From Cladosporium sp. IMV 00045 (lineage: Eukaryota; Ascomycota; Dothideomycetes; Cladosporiales; Cladosporiaceae), in contig MSJI02000904.1 in assembly GCA_001931905.2 (NCBI GenBank), positions 1-64,000 of the forward strand: a stretch of 64,000 bases of DNA. The letters run 5' to 3'. Within the stretch, counting starts at the first letter, position 1; every line of letters starts with the position of its first letter. The notes under the pieces are model-generated. The model was given only the letters and a program-made list of their open reading frames with translations. It was not told the origin of the DNA and did not search any database. Positions 11,232 to 22,173 of this stretch are shown piece after piece. Both the position numbers and the translations under genes were made by a program.

Positions 11232-12800
11232 TTCACACCACCAAATCAGATCAACACAGCTCACGGCCTCCAAGACATCAGCACAGAACACCAAACCTCC
11301 ATCCCCGGCCAGCTGACCTGTACACCTTGACACACTTACACTCCCATCCAGACTGCCAGGAAACATTTCCCAAACTGCTTTTCGAGTCGACCAAGCGGCT
11401 CTCTCTCCTCTTTCCGGCGTTAGGGCTTCTCGCAACTCTCCTCAGCAACACGCTATCTTTCCTTACACCAAACTGTCTCGGGTCGAGCTCGCAGCGTCAG
11501 CAGACCTATGTGTGTGTTTTTTCTGTCCGAATCTCTTCGAGCGACGAGCGAGTACCAAGCAGCAGAAGTTCTCGTGTCGTCCCGCTTTCTTGCTGGCAAG
11601 TATTTTCTGCGCACGTCTTTCCTTTTCGGAAGGCCAGTGCCAGGAACGAAACCCAGCAAAAGGCACCACCACCCAGCCCCGCCGCGACTGCCTTCGCGCA
11701 TACAACCAATCTCCTTTTTTCGGATTTTGCGCCAAATGTACGATTGATTTGTTTTACCATTCTCCATACTCCAGACTGAGACCCCTATCTACCGCTGCCT
11801 GATCGGCTTTTGCTTTTTTCTATTTATCGCGAATGAACCGAAGAAAAGAAAGCAGGCCGATTGATTTTCGTGGGCGAAGCGAAGGCATGCGAGACCTGTA
11901 TCGATCGATCGATCTCTTCCTTTCAATCTTGTCTTCTCGGAAGAGCTTGATCTCTCACTGGTTTGAGTGATCATGGCTGAGAAGGTAAAGAAGGGGGAAG
12001 GGACTATCTATCGTTGGGTGCGCACGCGGATTTTCTTTTCCTTATGAAAACCCCAAACATTGGCCTTGACGCTTTTTTTGCTATTCTATCTTGGAGGAGC
12101 TTGTGGGCAGATTGCAAGTGCGGAGTGAGAAGAGTGGAAGAGTAGATAGTGTGTTTGGGTAATGAGGTGCGAAATTGATATGTTCCGTCGGCCATGATTT
12201 GTGCGCTTCACGTTTTGTCTCATAGTTGATTTGATACTGTGGGTGATGTGGTTGTTATCGATGATCCCGTACAAGTCTCCTACATCTCATTGAGCTATGT
12301 GGACAGCACCAGTTGGTAAGATCGGAGTGGGCGCATCGACGGCCATGAGGTGTTCTCAGAGATAACCTGCCAAAAACAGGGATTGCCTCATGAAGGAGTG
12401 TCCAGCTTTATCATAATTGAAGACCAAGTTCATGACCTAGTATCGAAGCTTCTTCAAGGATGTTTAAATCAATCTATGTCTGTAGTGGGCTTAGCTCGAG
12501 ATTTACTTGCTCTTGCTTCTCCATTGGGTCATCCATCTGGACAATAGGAAGACGGTCGAACATGAAACGCTATTGAGACCAACTCGAACAATAAGGCCAA
12601 ACACAATAGCAATGTCATAGATATGTACATACTCAACCATCATCTCAACGACTTTCAGTTGCATCCAATCTCACGCTATTAATCATCTATCGCATCTCGT
12701 TCTCCCCATTCGCAGCATTCATCGCAACATCTCCCGGGCTGGTCCCTATACCATTCATTGCACGTGATATCGGAATTTTCAGTCAATTTTTCGCGATCGC
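11232..12800. other. Intergenic between BTB gene and NIC96
   Basis: About 1.57 kb. Contains 3' flank of the BTB gene, several T-rich and C-rich stretches, a small ATCG tandem (about 11900-11912) and, near 12760, a CACGTG E-box 40 bases before the NIC96 upstream ATG. Open frames at 11078-11779 overlap the BTB intron and 3' flank and are not supported. Confidence 0.35.
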
Positions 12801-15800
12801 ATGGATTCACTTTTCGGTCCGTCGCAGGCGGTGGACCTTCACTTTCAAAAGACAGGTGAAGACAACAACGCAGATGAAGTGAACGACCAGGTCAAGCAGC
12901 CACTAGCGCCGTCCTCCCGCAAGCGCGCAGCCTCCGAAACGCTCAAGCGCGACCCCGAGCCCGAACGCGAGCGGGACCTGAGCTCGTCCGTTAAACTCAT
13001 CAAATACTCGCACCCGCCCGCCTACGAGTCGTGCAACGTTCTGTGGACGCGCGCAAAACACCTCGGCTGGGTTGGAAAATCGGTCTGGGATCTCTGGCTT
13101 TGGGGAAGGAAAAAATTGCGACTTGTGAAGAAACAGGAAGATCAGGCGCGGAGCAAATTGTTCAAGGAGTTGAAAGAGCTTGGTTACGATAATACTAAGC
13201 CGCTTGAGGAATTACGGCAACGACAACACCGTCCATTGGGATTGCAGAAGACTGCGAAACAGGAAGAAAAGGTTCCTTTCCAGTTCAACTTCTCACTTCC
13301 TACGACCATGTTCGGCACTAATGCTGGCTCGAGCCTTTTTGGCGGCGGCGCGTCGACGAATAACAACAACAATCAACAAAACTCTAGCACAAGTCTTTTC
13401 GGCCAGAACAAACCTGCGGCTGCTGCACAATCAGGAGGCGGTCTCTTTGGAGGCGGCGCGGCGACTTCTGCAACACCTGCGGCATCGAGTGCAGGAGGGA
13501 CTGGCTCTTTGTTCGGCGGCGCACTGGGCGGAACATCACAACCTGCAGCGTCTGGCACTGGAGGAGGTCTCTTTGGAGGTGGCGCTGCGGCTGCTGCCCC
13601 CAAACCTGCGACTCCAAGCCTGTTCGGTGGCGGCGCTGCAGCCACCGCTCAGCCCGCTGCGAATGTGGGTACCGGCAGCAGCCTGTTTGGCGGTGGAGCG
13701 GCGGCGAAACCTGCGACTGGTGGCGGAGGCAGCCTTTTCGGCGCATCGACAGCGCAGCCGGCGGCTTCGCAACCTGCCGCGGGAGGATCGAGCTTGTTCG
13801 GTGGAGGGCAGGGCCAGGATGCCGGGAAGAGCTTGTTTGGAGGACTTAATGCGGCCAACAACACTGCGCAGCAAAACAACCAGAATCAGAACCAGCAGGC
13901 GATGACTGCCGAAGCGGCGCCTGCGAACCCCGCGTACTTTGATCAGCTGCTCGAGCGCGGCAGGAAGAGGCAGACTGAGGAGCGCATCACGCCGTTTGGT
14001 GAGCTTCCCGCGCTCGAACTTGGGTTGGCGGATATCTCTCGCAAGGTCAGGAATATGGGACAAGGTGGTCCGTCTGCGGGTCTTTCGCGCGGCGGCGATG
14101 CGAGAGCCCACTACTTGCTCTCTGCATCTGGCGTCAACACCGGCAATGCCCTGCGCGATCTGGAAAGACTGGCCGAGGAGGCTATCCCTCAAGGCACGGC
14201 GCCAGAGCAGGTCGCTGATGCTGTCACTGGTGTCAAATTCGATCTCGCACGCAGACACCACGATGATTTCCAGGCTATGGTCGACAGCCGTGTGCAGAAA
14301 GCTCAGGACGACTTCAACAAGATGATCGACGAGAAGCTGAACGGTGTCGATTGGGCGGCTCAGCACCAGCGCATCTACGAGCACTTCGGCTTGAAGAAGC
14401 CTCAGGGCCTTGATACCAGCGTGCGTGACTCGTTCGGTCCGCCGGAGACCGGTGCTTTTGGACGTACGAGCAGAAGGAGCAAGCTGGGAGCCTCCACTGC
14501 TGGAAAGTCTTTTGGCGTTCCTGGCCTCGCTCGCTCAGTCATTGGCACGCCAGGTCTCAAGAACGCTCGCCAAAGCCAGTTTGCCGATGTTCAAGAGAAG
14601 CTCCCAACTGACGGCATGCGCGTCGTACCTGAAGACCGCGTCCTGCGCCTCAAGCAGACCAAGTATTCTGAGCGTGTCAAAGAGCTCAACATCGCCCGCC
14701 TGCAAGAGAAAGCATACCCGATTCTTGACAAACTCGCCGAAGTCGAGGCCGACCCGTCCGGCGAAGACAACACGATGCTCATCAACGCTTACAAGGCGCT
14801 TGCCAAGATCACCGGCGAGGATCCTTCCAAGGACAGCTTGGCTGACCCCGGAGCCATCAGACCACGCCAGTACGCTCGTGACTACTTGGATGAAGCTCCC
14901 AACGCCAAGGGCCCGAGCAACATTCGCAAGCGCATCATTACCGGTTCCCGCGCCTTCTTGGAGAAATCTTACTTCGAGCAGGTCGAGGCCACTGTGCTGA
15001 AGAATCCACGGGAGGCCAACGTCGGAGGAGTGCCGACTTCACTTGCGAAGGTCAAGGGTTTCGCTCGCGTCAGAGCCGTGCGCCGCGAGCTCGGCCCCGA
15101 TCTCGAAATCTTGCAAAAGGTCAACGACGATTACTGCTGGGTCCTGCTGTTCTACCTCTTGCGCTGCGGTCTTGTCGAGGACGCCCTCGCATACGTCGAG
15201 GAGAACAACAATGCTTTCCGCAACATCGACCGCAGATTCATCTCTTACTTCCGCGCTTACGCCGGCTCTTCCGACCGTCGCTTGCCACCGCAATTGCAGG
15301 GTGAGATCAACAACGACTACGCTCAGAGGGTGCGCATGGCACCGGAGGACACGATCGATCCTTATCGCATGATGGTGTACAAGATTGTCGGTCGTTGCGA
15401 TTTGAACAGACGCAACTTCGAGGGCGTCAATAGCGACATGATGGATTGGCTCTGGCTGCAATTTGCCCTTGCGCGCGAGTACAACCGCGTCGACGAATTC
15501 GCGCACGAGGCATATGGCCTTGACGAGCTGCGTTCGTCCATCAAGGATATTGGCGATCGCTACTTCGGTCCTGGCAGCGATTTGCCCAACGCACCCACCA
15601 CTTTCTTCTTCATGCAAACTCTCGCCGGTCTCTTCGAGAAGGCCATCGCCGATTTGTACCCAACGAACTACATGTCTGCGGCTCACTTCGCTATTGCCCT
15701 AGACTACTACGGCCTGCTCAGAGTGAGCGACATCAACAGCAGCGACGACCTGCTCACTTACACCACACGCCAACAGCCACAGATCGCTTTCGGCAGCATG

Positions 15801-16877
15801 GTTGGTCTCTACACCCGCGACTTCCGCACTGCTGATCCCGCCGCTGCGGTCGACTACCTGGCTCTCATCTGTCTCAACGCCGACCTCGACGGCCAACTCG
15901 GCAAGGCTCAGCGCGAGCTGTGCCACCAGGCTCTCACCGAGCTGGTCCTCGAGACACGTGAGTTTGCTGCTCTACTCGGCGATATCCGCGCCGACGGCCA
16001 GCGCATCAAGGGCTCCATCGAGCAGCGCCTGCAGCTCATTGGTATCGAGAACGAGATCGAGTTCTTGCGCCACATCACTCTGGTGGCAGCTCGCACAGCC
16101 GAAGACCAAAGCCGCACAACCGACTCGGCGCTCCTCTTCCACCTCGCAGGCGACTACGACAAGGTCGTGCAAATCATCAACGAAGCCGTCTCCCTCTCCC
16201 TCGCCACCGAGCTGGGCGACGAACCTCAACGCCTCACGCCGCTCAAGCCCCGCCAGCGCGAGGGCGAGCAAGTCCCCCGCGAGCTGCAGGGCAGTCTCAG
16301 CCTGACTGCAGTCGACGACCCTGTCGACCTCTCCCGCAATTTTCGCAACCTCTACAACTCCCACGCCATGTACTACGGCAAACTCAACGAAACCACCGCC
16401 GGCAACAGGGAGATTCTGCTGCACCTCGCGGACGCCCGTCGCGCGCTTGAGAGCGGACAATGGCCTGTCGCTGTCGACGTAAGTTTCCCCTTCCCCACCG
16501 AGCAAAACCACCCTCCAGAAGACCACTCACTAACAAATCCCTCACCACAGTGCATCGAGCGCGCCAAGGTCCTCCCCACCGACACCGCAGGCAACATGAC
16601 AGCCATCCGCGCCAAAGCGCAAGCCTTCAACTGCATGCAGTCCGTCGTGGCGCGGACGATCGGCCACATCATGATCTGGGCCGTGATGGCGCTGGCCAAC
16701 GAGCACGCGCGCCTGAAGGGAGCGGAATTTGACACGCCGGCCCAGCAGAACGTCATCGCACACTGCAAGAGCACCGCCAAGGATGTCATGGTGTTCGCCG
16801 GGCTGATCAGGTATAAATTGCCCGGACGTGTTTGGGAGACGTTGGCGAGGGCGGGGCAGGAGTTGGGGAATCTTTAG
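12801..16877 (+). CDS. NIC96: Nucleoporin Nic96 (Nup93 family)
   Basis: Scaffold nucleoporin of the inner ring that anchors the Nsp1 channel complex. Exons 12801-16478 and 16551-16877; the 72-base intron (GTAAGT, CACTAAC branch, CACAG) is a multiple of three and stop-free. From residue 170 (ATG 13308, MFGTNAGSSLFGG) there are GLFGG/SLFGG repeats to about residue 345, then the helical Nic96 domain to the end (VLLFYLLRCGLVEDAL, WLWLQFALAREY, RYKLPGRVWETLARAG). The 169 residues before 13308 contain charged and Trp-rich stretches and no FG motif; they are open in frame and codon-like but are not something I recognise in Nic96. The true start may be 13308. Without that extension the protein is about 1165 residues. 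Confidence 0.93.
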   Translation: MDSLFGPSQAVDLHFQKTGEDNNADEVNDQVKQPLAPSSRKRAASETLKRDPEPERERDLSSSVKLIKYSHPPAYESCNVLWTRAKHLGWVGKSVWDLWLWGRKKLRLVKKQEDQARSKLFKELKELGYDNTKPLEELRQRQHRPLGLQKTAKQEEKVPFQFNFSLPTTMFGTNAGSSLFGGGASTNNNNNQQNSSTSLFGQNKPAAAAQSGGGLFGGGAATSATPAASSAGGTGSLFGGALGGTSQPAASGTGGGLFGGGAAAAAPKPATPSLFGGGAAATAQPAANVGTGSSLFGGGAAAKPATGGGGSLFGASTAQPAASQPAAGGSSLFGGGQGQDAGKSLFGGLNAANNTAQQNNQNQNQQAMTAEAAPANPAYFDQLLERGRKRQTEERITPFGELPALELGLADISRKVRNMGQGGPSAGLSRGGDARAHYLLSASGVNTGNALRDLERLAEEAIPQGTAPEQVADAVTGVKFDLARRHHDDFQAMVDSRVQKAQDDFNKMIDEKLNGVDWAAQHQRIYEHFGLKKPQGLDTSVRDSFGPPETGAFGRTSRRSKLGASTAGKSFGVPGLARSVIGTPGLKNARQSQFADVQEKLPTDGMRVVPEDRVLRLKQTKYSERVKELNIARLQEKAYPILDKLAEVEADPSGEDNTMLINAYKALAKITGEDPSKDSLADPGAIRPRQYARDYLDEAPNAKGPSNIRKRIITGSRAFLEKSYFEQVEATVLKNPREANVGGVPTSLAKVKGFARVRAVRRELGPDLEILQKVNDDYCWVLLFYLLRCGLVEDALAYVEENNNAFRNIDRRFISYFRAYAGSSDRRLPPQLQGEINNDYAQRVRMAPEDTIDPYRMMVYKIVGRCDLNRRNFEGVNSDMMDWLWLQFALAREYNRVDEFAHEAYGLDELRSSIKDIGDRYFGPGSDLPNAPTTFFFMQTLAGLFEKAIADLYPTNYMSAAHFAIALDYYGLLRVSDINSSDDLLTYTTRQQPQIAFGSMVGLYTRDFRTADPAAAVDYLALICLNADLDGQLGKAQRELCHQALTELVLETREFAALLGDIRADGQRIKGSIEQRLQLIGIENEIEFLRHITLVAARTAEDQSRTTDSALLFHLAGDYDKVVQIINEAVSLSLATELGDEPQRLTPLKPRQREGEQVPRELQGSLSLTAVDDPVDLSRNFRNLYNSHAMYYGKLNETTAGNREILLHLADARRALESGQWPVAVDVSFPFPTEQNHPPEDHSLTNPSPQCIERAKVLPTDTAGNMTAIRAKAQAFNCMQSVVARTIGHIMIWAVMALANEHARLKGAEFDTPAQQNVIAHCKSTAKDVMVFAGLIRYKLPGRVWETLARAGQELGNL

Positions 16878-17516
16878 GTGAGGATGGGAGTGTGAGTGAG
16901 GTGATGGTGGAAGTGGTGAAGGGAGGAAAGCAGAGGAGTGTGGTTTCTTAGCCACCGTACCGCCATCAAAAACGAACAAGGCTCGGTAAATTTGTAGGAT
17001 AGTATGAAGAGCGAGCCATCATCGCCTGTCGAAGGCCTGAAGACCTGAAGAATTCACTATACCATACATGTAGGTATCTACTTAGCTAGATAATATACCG
17101 CTGTCGGGCCTTCCCAATTAGGCATTCCGCGCGTCTCGAGGGAGAAAACCTCGCAGCAAAAACTGACAATTTACTAGCGTGCGCTCAAAGCCAGCCAATG
17201 AGCAGCCAGGATCTGAGATCGCATCACTTCCGCCTTCGGATGGCGATATTAAACATAACGCGCGTGCCCTTCAGAGACAAGATCGAGAAATGAGCATGAG
17301 GAAAACGATCTACTGACTCTCACGCCAGATCCTACCTTCGTGATGCGAGAATGTGTGGATTGACACGGCTTTTAGTGTCCAGAAATCGGTGGAAATAGTG
17401 ATAGGAGGTAGATATTATCTTTGCGAAAAGGCTGGGATAAATGGCCATTATTTCATCCTCTTTCATCGGCCCACCTACAAGACGCAAGTGAGGAAGACAT
17501 CACGCGGTCTCCCTTC
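16878..17516. other. Convergent intergenic region, NIC96 / seipin
   Basis: 640 bases between two 3' ends. AT-rich patch with CTAGATAATATA near 17085-17100. No gene supported. Confidence 0.35.
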
Positions 17517-18921
17517 TCACTCTCCCTCTCTAAAACTACTCCTCCCCCTCCGCTTCCTCACACTCCCCGGCCTACTTCCACTCCCACTCTCCATACTAGT
17601 TCCAATGCCCGAATCCATGAAATAATCCCCTCGCCCCTCATCGTCCTCATCGTCCGCTTCCAGCGCCGTAGTCGCAGCCGGCACGTCCTCCAGCCTGACC
17701 TCCACAGTCCCATCATCATCCACCTTCTCTTCCTTCACAACCGTGCTATCCGGCGATCTAAACCTCAGCGGCTGCTGGCCAGACAAGGTAGGGAACGTCC
17801 TCTCCGTATCCGAGAGGAAGGCATTCTCCTCCTCGTCCTCCTCTTCACTACCCTCACCATCCTCCTCTTCTTCCTGCTTAATCCTAACCATCCCTGGCCT
17901 ACCACCACCGCCCAAATAAGCCCCCAGAAGAACCCACGCCAAACCCGCAAAAACCATCTCCACGCTCCAGAAAACTCCCACAAACACCACCCCGCTGAGA
18001 ATCCTATGATTGTACATAACCCACCTCAACCCCGCAAACCGCGCGCGGAAAACCGCTCGCGCCGTGTAAATCTGCATGCGCTGCGTGCTCTGGACTTCTA
18101 GATGCAGAGCTTCCGGCGCGCCGGTGCCGCGAGGGAACTCGGTGCGTTCGAAAACGGGTACGCTGAGCGTTTCGGTCTCAGACGAAAGCCCGAGGAGGTA
18201 CCAGGGGAGGTGCACCATTTGGTGCGCGAGCTCGAGGGGCAGGGAGCGGTAGTGCAGTATCGCAGGGCGGCGGGAGCGCGCGAGTATGTGATCGTCTGAG
18301 CCTGGCGTGGGCGCTGTGAGGCCTTCTTTGACGGTTGTCAGGAGGTTGGTGCGGGCTTTGGAGAGGGGTGAGGCGCCGGTGAGGAGGGAGACGTCGAGCA
18401 TGAAATTCCCCACGTCGCGATTGGCGCGTGTGCGTGGGAGGGAGAGCTCGAGTTTGATGTCGTAGGGTTGTGCGCTGATTAGGTCGCCTTGCAGGTCGAC
18501 TGTGCCGTGGGGGAAGGGATTGGTTGAGGTGATGGCATTCCTGCTGGCAGTATCGCCCGCTCCATGTGGCAGATGTAGGTCGTCCCATTGTAGGTGGATG
18601 TCTTTTGCGAAGCCGATGCGAGGTATGTAGCTCCAGTAGAAGAGGGTATAGGCCGTGACGGCGGTTGCGAAGAGCAGGGTGGCCGTGCTGATTATGAGGA
18701 ATGTGGTGAGGTAGGCGCGTAGAGCGGGTTTGGAGAGGACTATGCGGAAGGGTTTGAGGGCGAGGTTCTAAGTTGCAAGAGTTGATTAGTCTTCTGTGTG
18801 TGATCGTGTGGATGTTTTGTTTTGGAGATATGGGTGGATGTACTTTTAGCAGACCTATCAGGCCTGGTCGATCCACTTCTCCTTCATCGTCCGAGTATTG
18901 GTATTTGTGTTTGGAAGCCAT
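17517..18921 (-). CDS. SEI1: Seipin (lipid-droplet assembly protein)
   Basis: Endoplasmic reticulum protein that organises lipid-droplet formation. Exon 1 18844-18921 (26 codons, MASKHKYQYSDDEGE...), intron 18768-18843 (GTACAT...CTTAG), exon 2 17517-18767; 442 residues. A first membrane span (AYLTTFLIISTATLLFATAV) is followed by the lumenal domain, including PRIGFAKDIHLQWDDL, GTVDLQGDLISAQPYDI and DVGNFMLDVSLL. The second span is ILSGVVFVGVFWSVEMVFAG, after RWVMYNHR. The C-terminal cytosolic tail is long and acidic (EEEEDGEGSEEEDEEE) and ends in a basic Ser/Arg stretch, common in filamentous fungi. Topology and order match seipin; the first exon was placed from phase and the Met. Confidence 0.9.
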
Positions 18922-19364
18922 GCTGCTCCCGTTGTGTGGTGGGCATGATATTGGTGGGAGCGTTTATCTGCAATTGTTGTCTTTGGGGGAAGCTCGACTG
19001 TACGACCGTTTGGACGTGGAGGTGAGATGACGCAGCGAGCGAAGCTGGCGGATTTCGCTAAAGTCCGATGAAAGGCATCAATGTTTCCCATAACATTTAC
19101 CAGTACATGTTCGATGTTAGGTATTAGCAACGTATAGACAATATGAGATGCATGCGATCCAATCAAATCAAATCTTGTGTGAAAGCTTCAGACCGGACCT
19201 AATGTCGAATGGTTTCAATACGCCAATGGCTCTATGTTTGCGGCGACTAGGCGTGTCACTGATCATTGGCATATCTTTCACGCTGACTCGTCTGATATTG
19301 CGCCATAGCTTATCTAACGCAGACATATTCACTGCATGCTAGGGACATCTTCTGCTTGACTCGC
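18922..19364. other. Intergenic, seipin promoter and GST 3' flank
   Basis: 443 bases. No coding signal; mixed AT-rich sequence. Confidence 0.3.
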
Positions 19365-20183
19365 TTACTTGATCTCACTCCACTTCCCAAGCGCATCAGC
19401 CACCCTCCCCCATAGACCGTTCTGCCACGACCTGACACGCTGGAAATCCCCCGGCTTCATAGCAGCCTCGAACATCCTCAACCACGCACCAATGATGAAA
19501 TCGGCATATACAGGCTCATCACCATCCAAGAAGGGACTGGCTTCTGCACCCTCACGACCCGCAGGCGCTTTCTGGCTCTGCGTCTTCTCCGTCCCTCCAG
19601 CTCTCCAGAAGTAATCCGTCGTGCCACCTGTGTGACGATAGGCCTTAGCGAGCTCACCGAGCGAAGCTTCGAACTCGACCATCTTCTCCTCCTGCTGCTC
19701 GGCAGTGAGTTGGAGAGTCTCGACTTTCAGTCCGCCCATTCTGCTCGCAAACATCGCTCCCACGGCTTCCTGGACGCGGGGATCGAACGGCATTTGCGTG
19801 CACAGAATGGCATACTTGGTGAAAACGCCGTCTATGTGAGCATTCAGAGCTGCCGTCAGGCCGGTGGCAAAAGGGCGGAAGAGTCTAGGGGTCTCTGGAT
19901 ACGCCTCGTCGAGGTATAGGGCGATTTCAAAGGAGTCGCCCAGGACTTTACCTGAATCGGCAATGACTGGTAATGTGTGGAATGGCTTGCCGTCGGGAAG
20001 TGTGCGGTTGGCTGGCACGCCTAGTTCTTCTCGCACAGAGCTGATGTCGGGCATGTCGATCCATTTCGTGTGGTAGGGCAAGCCTTTGTAGTTGAGAGCG
20101 AGGCGAATCTTCCATGGGTTCGCAGCGAAGGTTCGTAATGGTGGAGCTGAGGCGATGTCGTAGAATGTGATGTCGGAGCTCAT
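19365..20183 (-). CDS. Glutathione S-transferase-like protein
   Basis: Thioredoxin-fold protein of the fungal GST superfamily, probably cytosolic detoxification or ether/aromatic metabolism; substrate unknown. Single exon, 272 residues from ATG 20183 (MSSDITFYDIA). An in-frame ATG at 20231 would add 16 residues. The N-terminal half has the thioredoxin-like fold, with NPWKIRLALNYKGLPY at the presumed glutathione site, the cis-proline region HTLPVI and GDSFEIALYLDEAYP. The helical C-terminal domain holds an insert GTEKTQSQKAPAGREG. The N-end resembles the UstS/etherase-like group rather than classic GTT. It is divergent from the broken APH gene. Confidence 0.85.
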   Translation of the reverse strand: MSSDITFYDIASAPPLRTFAANPWKIRLALNYKGLPYHTKWIDMPDISSVREELGVPANRTLPDGKPFHTLPVIADSGKVLGDSFEIALYLDEAYPETPRLFRPFATGLTAALNAHIDGVFTKYAILCTQMPFDPRVQEAVGAMFASRMGGLKVETLQLTAEQQEEKMVEFEASLGELAKAYRHTGGTTDYFWRAGGTEKTQSQKAPAGREGAEASPFLDGDEPVYADFIIGAWLRMFEAAMKPGDFQRVRSWQNGLWGRVADALGKWSEIK

Positions 20184-21285
20184 GGTGAACAGATCGTTGG
20201 TGGATGTTGTGTCTGTTGGTGCTGGGATCATTAAAGAGAGGGGGGATTGCAGTACAGTAGGTCCTACGCTGGTCAAGGTAAGCGGGATATTTGTTGTGCT
20301 CCTCTACACAGCTCTCCGACAGCTTTTATATGCGTGTAAGTAGCTTTGATCGGGAACAGCTCATGAAGACTCACGGCGAACTAAAGAGATGGCTAACCTA
20401 TTTGCACTCAGATCAGGGCCCGGTTGACGCTACGGAGGTATAGAACCCACTCTTAACTGACCCCCAGAAAGTCTAAATCAGGCTTCCATCTTGCGGACCT
20501 CAGCTTCACCTCATCTCCTCTCTCATGATTACTCTCTTGAGTGAGCAATATCAACATTCTCCGGGGGCCACTAAACGCCCAAGCACATTAAAATGTGACA
20601 ACAACCAATTCAAACAGATATTTGAAAGCAACATCATGCACCGCTTAGAGAGTCGCGAGTATCTCAAGACGCACAATAAGCCACATCTGCGCGTAGATAC
20701 GGAGACACTGCAGACACATCCACGAATATGGTACAGGAAAGTATTGGCAAAGCCACGATCTAGCTTCAAATGTTGAGCTGCTTCATATCAAGAAGCCAAT
20801 GCACGAGAGCTCAAGTCATATCAATAATATCTCAGCCGCACCAGCAAGTCAGCACGCTAAGCAGAGCATTGTTGTACGAGGTTTAGCTTGCAGTAGAGAA
20901 CTTTTCGAACCTTTCACATCTTCCTGTCGTTGGTGGCTGCAACCAAGGACCATGTCATTGCATTGGAGACGTAAAGTCAGGATATTAGTTATGCGCTCTC
21001 TATAAGCGAGCCCTACGCCCAGCGTAATTGATATGCCGTCACTGTCTCCACTATCACTGATTGAGCTTATCTTATACTGTGAGCTGTTCCTCATGTGTCG
21101 ATGGCCACTATATGGACGGATCTTGGTATGTTGATTGTTCTAGGCAACGTTGGGCGGCTAAATCCCACCTCAACAGTGTCACTGACTGTCTTGGCCAGCG
21201 TTTGTCGAACTTACAAAGGAACATTTCCTCTACCATCCTCTTGAATTTTGTTATCATTCGACCTGCCTGAACACAACCTTACAAG
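20184..21285. other. Divergent intergenic region, GST / APH pseudogene
   Basis: 1.1 kb, relatively AT-rich, with no supported gene. Small frames in it lack family character. Confidence 0.3.
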
Positions 21286-22173
21286 ATGTGGCAACCAGTC
21301 ACACTACCTTACAGGAGCGAAAACGCCCCGCTTCTGCCTACCACAAATGAGATTCGCAGGTGCTCTCAAGTTTCAGGAGAGCGCAGTGCCGTCAAGATCG
21401 TGGCAGTGAGCGACCACGTTGTGGTCAAATTTGGGGGCGCTTTAGATGTCTCTGAAGGTCAAGCTCTGATATGTCTCGAATGACACGTCCCTAAGGTCCC
21501 TGCTCCTCGACTACATGCGATGTACTACGACTGTATGCAGCTCTTCCTAGTGATGGAGCGCGCCCCTGGAGTGCGTCTGGACACGATCTGGACCTCTCTG
21601 ACGGACACCGAGAAGGAAGCCATCACTGCGGGTCTTTGCCGCATATTCGATATAATGAAGAGAGCTGAATGTCCGTCGCCCAACTTTTACGGAGGCTTGG
21701 ATGGTGGCAGCCTGCGCCACTATCTATTTCACAAATACGCAGGCGAAGGGGTTTATTTGGGGCCGTTCCATAGCGAAGCCGCTGTCGTCGCAGGTCTTGT
21801 CGGTAATTTTCGGCTTCTCGTTGAAGACAATAACCGGCCAGACTACAAGGTTCGCTTCTACGAGAAACACCTCGGCAGCGTGCTACGGAATCATCACCCT
21901 ACGCTGACGCATGGGGATTTCCAAAGGCAGAACATCATGGTCGCTAAGGTTCCAAGCGAATCCGGTGAAACGACTGAGCCATCCTTCCAAATCACCCTTG
22001 TGGACCGGGAGAGGGCGGGCTGGTAACCTGGCTACTGGGAATTCTTTAGCACGTCTTCTCTGTTTGATATGGTCTACTGGGAGGAGGATTGGTGCTGGTT
22101 GGCTGAGCGCTTTTTGCAAATGCACCCGGCCGAGGTGGTTATGATGATTATGTTCGATGAAGACATGCGTTAG
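21286..22173 (+). pseudogene. APH-family phosphotransferase, two in-frame stops
   Basis: Aminoglycoside-phosphotransferase/choline-kinase-like fold common in fungi, substrate unknown. One frame runs 296 codons from ATG 21286 (MWQPVTLPYRSEN) to TAG 22171-22173, interrupted by TGA at 21481-21483 and TAA at 22024-22026. On both sides of each stop the protein reads on without gap: VVVKFGG...ICLE, stop, HVPKVPAPRLHAMYY, and LVDRERAGW, stop, PGYWEFF. The first is most simply an Arg CGA changed to TGA; the second a Tyr codon changed to TAA. The catalytic loop HGDFQRQN is present, and the metal-site Asp in LVDRERAGW remains. No splice signals remove either stop. Most likely a young pseudogene; read-through is less likely. 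Confidence 0.8.

Noticed and set aside
11078..11779. 233-codon plus-strand ORF after the BTB gene
   Set aside because: Overlaps the probable GC-AG intron and the 3' flank; no ortholog-like segment.
13536..14384. Minus-strand ORF inside NIC96
   Set aside because: Shadow of the FG-repeat and helical coding sequence.
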